Of a DNA stretch of 64,000 nt, positions 56,567 to 64,000 are shown in pieces. The notes beneath the pieces are model-generated. The model had not been told where the DNA came from and searched no databases. It saw nothing but the letters and a program-made list of their open reading frames with translations. The translations under genes were made by a program, and so were the position numbers. Location: assembly GCA_030248135.1 (NCBI GenBank), contig JASANC010002409.1, forward strand, positions 1 through 64,000. The letters run 5' to 3'. The DNA is from Theristus sp. LFF4_11 (Eukaryota; Nematoda; Chromadorea; Monhysterida; Xyalidae). The number at the start of each line of letters is the position of its first letter. Position 1 is the stretch's first letter.

Positions 56567-59180
56567 TCATCCGTCGATCGGCGCCCCGAGATAGACCATC
56601 GAGACTTCGGTGTTGCCGTACACAGCGCATGCGGCCGGATACAGCGTCACCGGCGGCAAGTCGCGGAACGCGACGCCCAGGAACTCGTAGCGTCGCTCGA
56701 AGTACATCAGATGCGCGTCGCAGTCCAGTATGATGCGAATCTTGTCGCCGACCTGACAGTCGTGGTGGAAATGTTGAAATTTCAGTTTTTGCTTTGTGGG
56801 CTGCGCGTCCAAAAACAGTGTCCAGCCCTCGCGGTGTCAGTACGCAGCCCACAAAGCAAAAACTGACGTATAACATCGTTTTCACGCATATATGCGTGGC
56901 CACAAGCCAACCCAAGCACAGTTAAAATTTCGTTTTCTGATTTCACGACCAGCACAATTTATCGACTGTGCTAGTGCCGGGTTTGCATGACCGAATTTCA
57001 GCGTGCAGATTCTGTCCCGAGTGCGGGCAGCGCACAGCGCACCCGTTATTACACACAAATAAACGTTCGGAACATTTTTTTTTCAATATTCTTCATCACA
57101 CGTTTTCATCAGCCGCCTATATGGAGGTCTTCCATCTCGATGTGGTGGTCTTTGATTTGATTACTGTTCTGCACCGTTTGTGGCCGAACACCCAAGTCCG
57201 CAATAAAACTGGGGGGGGACTGAAACTGATCGCAATTCACGGATGCACATGATCAATCCTTGTTGTTGAGCAGCCAATAGCAGCAGAGCAGCTAAACCGC
57301 GAACAAAGCAACCAACGCAAAGCTCACCTGATAATGGTAACGAGGTAGATCAGAAGCGGCCGGATAGCGCGACACGATCCGTCCGTTGTGCAGCAGCGTG
57401 TTGTCGACCAGGTTCCACGCCCATCCCTGGTCGTCGCTGCCCAACAGCGCCAGGTAGCCGGGACATTGCATCGCTGCGTGTCTGTTGGTGGGAGCAAAGA
57501 AACATCTATTGTGGATTTATTCAAACGTGTCCGGACTAAAATGACGTCATTTGCTTTAAAAACGTCCGTTTGTCAAAGTACAGACACTGAATTGTCAGTT
57601 TGGTGTGACTGATTCGACATTCAACATTTGTTTACGGGAAGAAATCGGCTAAACGGAACGTCTGGTTTGCTGTGAACGGCAAGCGCATGTTTTGCGGCAC
57701 ATGACGTCATTTCATGGGACACGTTTGAAAAACAGGTCATACATAGCTGACGCTCACTACTGCTGGCTTTGCATCTGCCGCTGGGGCACTGACCCGCAAC
57801 GCTATGATGGCAAATACAACAACGAAACGTTTTGTTCAGCACTGACGCGAACAACAACAACAACAACAACAAACATCAATGATATGGTTTGAAAGCAGCA
57901 GAGATCCACAGCAAGTATTAAAACCTTGACAGTTCTTTGCAAACTAAGTGCATCGACTCGCAAAAAAACACGCGACCAATGATGACCATGATGCCATTGC
58001 ACCGCCAGGACGAAATCAAGCTATCAATCTGCTATGCAAGCACAAGCCACCATTCACTGAAACAGTAATCTCTCAAAAACTCACTTGGTCGCGGCGCCAA
58101 CGACAGCAACCGTGCCGAGCGGTCCCTCCCACCAGACCTCCCACGAGTGTCTGCCCTTGTTCAGGCCGATCTTGCTGCGTGCGCCGTCGGTGCTCTGCGC
58201 CACCGGATTTCGGTGCAACGTGAAGCCGTTCGTCTTCACATACGAGTTTCTGTGAAAGAGAAGAAACAAAATAATAAATGCCGTATTACCCCCAATAAAC
58301 CCCCATGGGGGATTAATACGTCAGCGACTTTTAGGGGTGGGGGTTTATTGGTGGGGGATTATTGGTGGGGGGATTATTGGTGGGGGGGGGGATTATTTCG
58401 AAACTTGTCGCGGGGATGGGGGTTTATTGGTGGGGGGGGGGGGGGATTAATGGTGGGTGGGGGGGTTTAATGGGGGTAATACGGTAATTCATTCACCACG
58501 AAAAAATTATCGGGTCGCAAAACAGCTTCATATCAAACGCCTGGGTATTGGTGAAGTCGACGACGCTAAAGGTTTTTCATCAATACATCAGTCGTTGCAC
58601 AACGAAACGAATGTCAACGATCTGACCAAAAACTTCCACAAACCGGGAGCAATCGAGCGGATTGAAGGCGTGCATGAATGAGCGCAGTTTCGCTTTGTAC
58701 GTCGGCGTTTCGGTCAACAGATACGGATCGGCAAGCGCCATCTCCGGTATTCGCTGCAAGCAGAGGCGCTGCCACACCTCGCAATCCTGAAATGACACGA
58801 AAGTGTTGCAGGTTTTGAAAAAAAAACAGTGACAAAAACACAAAACACCCTTGTGGCGGCATCGCAGTGCTTGCGTGTCACTCCGCCTAAAATCCGGACG
58901 CCCGGTGCAAAACGGCTCCAGTGCAAAAAAACGCTATAAAAAAGACAAAACCAACAAAAAAGCCAAACACTCCTACTTCGTTATCGAGATAGGCGAACCA
59001 GTGTTTACAAACGCGAAGCACGTTGAAGATGTCGCGCACATTCAAGAATCGAAAGATCGACGCGAGAATGTGGTGCGGCAGGCGTTCAGCAAGGACGGCC
59101 GGAGTTCGTTTGCGACGTCGCACGACTCCGGACGGAGAGCGACGGCGAGACGCCGCTGACTCACTTTCAGTTTCGGACAT
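56567..59180 (-). CDS. FBXO45: F-box/SPRY-domain protein FBXO45, 283 aa
   Basis: Five exons total 852 nt: 58977-59180, 58644-58786, 58085-58249, 57328-57481, 56567-56752. The F-box ([24 protein letters not shown]) is near residues 30-65. It is followed by [14 protein letters not shown] and a SPRY domain with [64 protein letters not shown] and [17 protein letters not shown]45 (FSN-1 in nematodes) is the substrate adaptor of the PAM/RPM-1 ubiquitin ligase at synapses. Length matches the human protein (286 aa). The Met of MSETESE is chosen; an in-frame upstream Met at 59354 would add a tail not seen in the family. Introns hold two MITEs. Confidence 0.97.
57518..57732. mobile_element. MITE with paired TGACGTCA, copy 2
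   Basis: ttattcaaacgtgtccg at the left and ggacacgtttgaaaaa at the right bound it. It is the inverted copy of 44901-45118 and lies in an intron of FBXO45. Confidence 0.8.
58279..58486. mobile_element. G/C-tract MITE, copy 3 (short)
   Basis: The ends are ccgtattacccccaataaa and tgggggtaatacggt. The interior is almost all G runs (gggggggggggg near 58434). It lacks the middle segment of the two longer copies. It lies in an intron of FBXO45. Confidence 0.85.
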
Positions 59181-59729
59181 TCTCCCTTCTCGTCTCTCGT
59201 TGCCCAGAAATCGAATCGATAACAACAACAACAACAACAAAAACTGATCGGCCCACCCCCTCCCGATCGAGCTGGAATGTGCTAGTTCGATATCTTTGTC
59301 GGCATCCTCGTCTGGGCGGACGGTAGGCAACGGCGACGTCGAAACGACCGACAACTTCGAAGCTGGAATTGTTTCGAATTTTGAAAATCACGGCACGTCA
59401 AATCGTGACAGTGCGTTGCGTTTTTTTAATTATCACAAAATCCAGCGCACTGATTCGCTGCGTTTCATGTGTGATCAAACGCAGTTTGCTTTTGAAAACG
59501 GTTTTCTACTCAAGTCGAAAAATAATCGAAAGTAACGATAAAACGTCGCATGACCGACGCCAATGATGACACTAGTCAACATGAATTTCAAGACTAGCGA
59601 CTCCAATGAACAAGCATTTTATTTCACTTTCAAGTGGACACAATACATCCGTAATCTTTAACAATACAACAACAACAAATCTACAAATTATCTCAATCAA
59701 CAATCACAGAAAATCAACAAGAAGACTGT
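59181..59729. other. Spacer between bystin and FBXO45
   Basis: The two genes run in the same direction 550 bp apart. It should contain the bystin 3' end and the FBXO45 promoter. A caacaa microsatellite lies at 59221-59240. No repeat family member was seen. Confidence 0.5.
59618..59623 (-). terminator. Polyadenylation signal AATAAA of bystin
   Basis: AATAAA on the minus strand, about 107 bp after the bystin stop codon. Confidence 0.5.
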
Positions 59730-62700
59730 TCAATCCATCATGGGCTCCGCAAACTCGGCCCCCTCGACGTCGCGCGGCTTCGCGTGCTGCAGCTCACGGC
59801 GGACCTCGTACGTGATTTGGTGATGCGACTGTACCTGCAGCGCGGATTCATGAACACGTTTTAGAAATTGAACAATCACTCATTAGGTTAGAGCGTGCCC
59901 CCATCAGGTCAGAAAGCCTAGAGTGCAGATGCTCTGACACAAACTGGCTATTGGTACCATCGACCAGGTGGTCCCACCCAAACGGCATTTGGCATCCGCA
60001 TGGCTGCCATGCTGAACATCCAGTCAGTTGTTCAGGCATCCAGTAAATTGTCATTTCACAATGGATAGCATCACAATTCACACAAGCAACGCCAACAACT
60101 ACAACATCATGAATTTGAGTTGGGTAAAGGTCCATTCATGTACTCGCGCACGCTGAAACGCCAACGTCACTTTAGCACGTGAAACGGCGATGTTTTTGCT
60201 TCATGAATGCGCAGCGAACGTGACGCCGCGTGAAGCGACGCTAGCGCTTCAAGTTCCATGAATGCGGCTAAAGGGTAATGGTACGGCCAGCATATTTTTA
60301 TCAGTGTACTAGATTTTAATCAATTTCATTCTTTGTTTGTCACAGAAAAAAGACGTTCTAAAATAAAAAAAAAACCAGTCCAGACAACCACAAACGTGCC
60401 CGACACTGCCCAATTGCGTTTACGATGCTCAGACAACGAACCTTGATCAGTTCGAAAATGGCCTCCTTTTGTTCGGTGCTCAAATCGGATTTGTAGCGTT
60501 GCACAAAGACCAACAGAGCCTGATGCCATAGCACCGGCATTTCGCGGGTGTCATGTGTAAACCTGTCAAAACAACATTCGGTATTCACACAATTTTTGCG
60601 GTAATTCTTAAGCGGCATTCATGAAGCAGTATTCAGCGACCGCGTAACTATGTTAACCGTAACGGTGGTGAACGGCGTCGAGGCCCGAACAACGGGAGCC
60701 GCGCTACGCGGAGCGACGAAGTAAGTCAAGTTAGTCAAGTAACTATGTTATAACATAGCTACGTGTCACTAAATACTGCTTCATGAATGCCCACTGGAGG
60801 TTTTCAAAAAGCTCGGAGTTACAATCACAAAATCTCTTATTTACATGCACGTTCAAGCCCACCCACACATAGCCGCTGAGGTTAATGAAATCAAACAGCT
60901 TTCTTTCATGCCAATCAGCCATTGAATCAGCTCAGATTTGAAAAAGAGACAACAAAGGCCACAAAGCTAGAAAAACGCGTCACCTAACAAAATGCGCCAC
61001 CAAACCGTCAATGACGCGATATGGCAGCGTGTATTTCTTGTCGAGCAGCACTCTCAGAAACATTGAATTCGCGCCGCTATAGTTCATTTCAGCGATCTTC
61101 AGCATCGCCGCCGCCGTATGCAACATCGGGATGCTGCTCTTTGCCAACACACTGGACATGATGGTCGCCTCACGCAGGGTGCACGTGCCGGACTGAAACG
61201 TGCAGTGTTTTTTTTTTGGTCAATCCAACGTTTCCCGCAATTTGGTTTTAGTCTGCATGTCTGCTCAAAAAAAGTCCGACACTGAACTGCCCTTTTTCGA
61301 GTAATTTTCATTGAAAACAAAAACACCACACGAAAGCAGGTCTACTAAATACATGGAAAAACGAAACAGTTCACCTCACAAAGCGGCAACAGAATTCCTT
61401 TGAAGAAAGCGGCTGGTTTGAACAGTGACTTGTGCAACGCCTAGACGAAGACAAAGAAATCTACGAAAACGGTTGAATTAGAGATTTCTTTTGCAAAAAC
61501 TTCCAAATCTTTCGCAACGTTTACCTGGTAAAGATGAAAGTTCAGCTTTTTGTATTCGGCGATATCGTCGCGCACGCGGGGCAACAATACCAAATTGTAG
61601 AATCTGAACGAACGAATATTGCAGTGAGGGATTTAGAAAACAAGAACTCATCACAACTCCAGGATCAAAGTGTCCGTGTAGTAGCCAATCAGCACATCGA
61701 ATTCGACTGCAGATCAGCCTATGAAACTCAGCTACTTTGGGCAGCGTGGGTGGAGTCTACCCAACTTTGGTTGGTCTTGGTCTTTAATTGATCGCAGCAT
61801 GCGAAAAAGGCGACTTTTTACGACAACAAAACGAAACGTTGCTTCCGCTCCGTTCACGCACTTCTGACTCTGTCGGGCGTTCAAGTTCGACGCAAATATC
61901 CGCGTCGCCTGATACATCGCCGCCGCAGTCCACTTGTCCGGTTCCGTCAAACTGAGAATCTGTTCCCAGTTGACGATCTTCGGAATCACTTTGAACGCTT
62001 TCGGCAGTCGCCCGCTGCGATACGCCGACAGCACCTGCCCAACACCGCGGTACATTTCGACGAGTTTCGGATCGAGCTGACGAACGTGAAGATTGTCTGA
62101 AATTGCACAAAGCAATCCACAGTCCATCTGAAAAATATATGCAACATGACGCGAACATGACGTGATGACCAACCAATCAGCGCTGAGAACACCTCATGAT
62201 TAACCAATCAGCGCTGAGCGTTGCTATGACCAACCAATCAGCTAGTTGCATGCATATATTAGCGAGATTGACTGTATGTGCTACAACAAAAGCTTTTGCA
62301 GTTGTTACTTCCAAAATGTGCCTTCTTTGTTACTTCCACATGTTACTGGCTAAACTGCTACATGAGTATGAGCATATCAGCTACGCTGCTGATAGACGCG
62401 GTCAAATTTCTCAAAAAGCGTCTTTTCAAGGCCCTCGTTTTGACGAACCTTAAAGCCACATGTACCTGACTGCAGTCGAACTCTAAATTATAGGGAATCA
62501 GCGTCGTCGTTGGTGATCACGTGATGCATGCTCGCTGTGCAGAAATTGCTGTGGGGGCGGAGTTTGGTGTGCACAGAAAGCATACATGCACGTGACCACC
62601 AACCAATCAGCTGATTCCCCATGATTTAAAGTTCGACTGTACTGACCACTTGCGACGGACATTTGACTGGCCACCTCAGTCTGTTTCTCAGCAATCTTCT

Positions 62701-63750
62701 CTTGAATCAGATCGAACAAAGTGCGACGCTCTGCCTGATCGGGGCACAAGAATCGATCAAACGCCGACTGCAGTTCAGGGTCAACGTGCTGTGAAAAAAC
62801 TGGTTTTTTCTTGGTCAACAGATTACTGAACATGAGCAAAAAAACGTGCGAAACGACAAAATAATGATTAAAATTCCATTGGAACGTAACGGACCGAAAT
62901 TGTGTCATTTGCTTTCAAAACGCGCACGCGTCATTGTCAAAGAATTCATGGAACTTGAAGCGCTGTGCGTCACTTCTCTTCACATTCATGGAGCAAAAAC
63001 ACCGCAGCTTCACGTGCTAAAGTCCATGAATACATAGGCCTTCAGGCATCAGATTTGCAGTCCGGTTCACACATTCCCACATTTTCCACGTGCAAAAGAA
63101 AGCGAAAAGCACGGGCGGTTTTCTGTGCATGACCAGCCCATTTTTCGAGCACAAGACGTCATCGAAAGCGAAAAGGCACGCCATGACCAGTCTATTTTTA
63201 TGTCACATGACGTCATAATTTAAGCCCATCAATCACCCACCACGTCCACCGGCTCGTCAACATCGTCGGTCAGGTCTGGCCATTCTTCCTCGACGTCATC
63301 CTGGTCGGATGTCGGGGCACCGAGTGTCGTCTTGTGCCTGATACAACCAGAAAGAAACGAAACTTCCACTACAGAAATAATTTCTCGAGAAAATTCGAAA
63401 CGATAGAAAAAGCTCACTTTTTCGATCGCGTCTGCCGCACGGAGCCGCTTTGTTCCTGTTCAATTTCGCGCTGCTGTTTCGCCGCTTCATTCAGAATGCG
63501 TTTGGTTAGTTTTTTGTCGACGAACTGAAAACAAAAAATGAGGAGTTTCAGATATTGAAGATCCACAAAAGAAAACTATTAGAAGCGTTCCTCAACCAAC
63601 CTCCTCAATCTTCTCTTCGACCGCTCCATCCTCGTTTGACTGGCTTCGTCGTCGTTTCCGCACGATGTCGTTGCTTCCAATTTGGTCGGCCAACGCGACG
63701 GCGCCCGGAAGTGGGTCACCACGCACAGTTCCTTTTCGCTTTTTGCCCAT
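59730..63750 (-). CDS. BYSL: Bystin (40S ribosome assembly factor), 435 aa
   Basis: Ten exons total 1308 nt: 63601-63750, 63418-63524, 63241-63337, 62650-62788, 61862-62096, 61525-61603, 61375-61440, 60984-61192, 60442-60562, 59730-59834. Bystin/Enp1 is a nucleolar factor needed for maturation and export of pre-40S particles. The N-terminus is basic and acidic by turns ([24 protein letters not shown]). The bystin domain follows with [131 protein letters not shown] and [14 protein letters not shown]. Length matches human (437 aa). The donor after exon 3 could also be 3 nt earlier. Confidence 0.97.
60130..60266. mobile_element. Foldback MITE (ccattcatg ends)
   Basis: ccattcatgtactcg at the left and gttccatgaatgcgg at the right. 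cacgctgaaacgc and gaagcgacgctagcgcttc give internal pairing. It lies in a bystin intron. Confidence 0.55.
60613..60791. mobile_element. Foldback MITE (ggcattcatgaag ends) split by a LINE fragment
   Basis: ggcattcatgaagcagtatt pairs with aatactgcttcatgaatgcc. taactatgtta occurs on both sides. The LINE piece 60661-60740 is inserted near the centre. Intronic in bystin. Confidence 0.75.
60661..60740 (+). mobile_element. 80-bp 5'-truncated LINE copy
   Basis: It matches 440-500 of this window (ggtggtgaacggcgtcga, gagccgcgctacgcggagc) and continues through the LINE stop codon to a gtcaag repeat tail. GTAAC before and after may be the target duplication. Confidence 0.8.
62473..62639. mobile_element. 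CAGTCGAACTC MITE next to a bystin splice donor
   Basis: cagtcgaactctaaattata pairs with tgatttaaagttcgactg. gatcacgtgatgcatgc and gcatacatgcacgtgaccac pair inside. The right end is 4 bp from the 5' splice site of the bystin exon 62650-62788. Confidence 0.8.
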
Positions 63751-64000
63751 TTTTGGGGTTTCGGATTCTAAACCAAAATGGGAATGAAAACCACACAAAA
63801 AATGAGAATCACCATTATGTCCAACAAAAAAACGTAACCATTCAAAATCGAATGACAGACGAAACCGTAAACGTCTGTGGAAAAGCAACTGATCATGAAT
63901 ACAACCACACGAAAACACAATTTTTATTGACTTTTTCTAACATGCACCGGAATATAAACGAACAAAACAAAACAAAACAGAATAAAAAGAGAACAAAATT
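63751..64000. other. Bystin upstream flank
   Basis: The bystin promoter region. AATAAA on the minus strand near 63921 may be the poly(A) signal of a further minus-strand gene beyond the window. Confidence 0.35.

Noticed and set aside
59181..59354. Longer FBXO45 N-terminus from the upstream in-frame Met
   Set aside because: The added residues include a Leu-rich run and are not typical of the family; the MSETESE start gives the usual length.
59181..59729. Bystin-FBXO45 trans-spliced operon
   Set aside because: Same direction, but 550 bp is long for a nematode-type intercistronic gap and no spliced-leader acceptor signature could be identified.

Overview
The window is animal nuclear DNA. All seven gene loci are split by short GT-AG introns. 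In the five minus-strand genes modelled here, the exon phases mostly close exactly. Gene content is metazoan: bystin, FBXO45, an SLC12A8-type transporter, an astacin metalloprotease, ShK/EGF/CUB/vWA extracellular proteins and a hedgehog-type Hint domain. The ShK plus astacin-EGF-CUB combination, the warthog/groundhog-like Hint domain and an IRG-7-like extracellular domain lean towards a nematode or nematode-like invertebrate. I cannot place it further from sequence alone.

Layout. 1-3.4 kb: 3' end of a LINE, then a transposon family carrying a 149-bp tandem array. 3.7-4.55 kb (+): last exons of a Hint-domain protein. 5.4-20.7 kb (-): one large secreted-protein gene that I reconstruct as signal peptide, six ShK domains with Thr-rich linkers, two peptidoglycan-binding (PGBD) domains, astacin propeptide and catalytic domain, EGF and CUB. 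A third PGBD module sits in an intron that splits the CUB domain. The exon that should complete the zinc site was not found; its place is filled by a 3.2-kb transposon and other repeats. 20.7-34.4 kb: gene-free repeat cluster with deep nesting (hAT, Tc1/mariner-like, CACTA-like ends, G/C-tract elements). 34.8-38.5 kb (-): secreted EGF protein of 360 aa. 39.1-43.1 kb (-): membrane-anchored vWA protein. 45.6-52.8 kb (-): complete SLC12A8-like transporter (661 aa). 52.8-56.4 kb: mostly empty, one hAT element. 56.6-59.2 kb (-): FBXO45 (283 aa). 59.7-63.75 kb (-): bystin (435 aa).

The three right-hand conserved genes are housekeeping or neuronal/ubiquitin functions and unrelated in pathway. The left half holds extracellular proteins (astacin fusion, EGF protein, vWA protein, Hint protein), which fits a secreted/matrix or host-microbe interface. 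Most introns contain small transposons: MITEs, tRNA-like SINEs and two tiny LINE pieces or hairpins. Several show exact target-site duplications, so the insertion boundaries below can be trusted to the base. The PGBD-astacin fusion is the best candidate for something not previously described.
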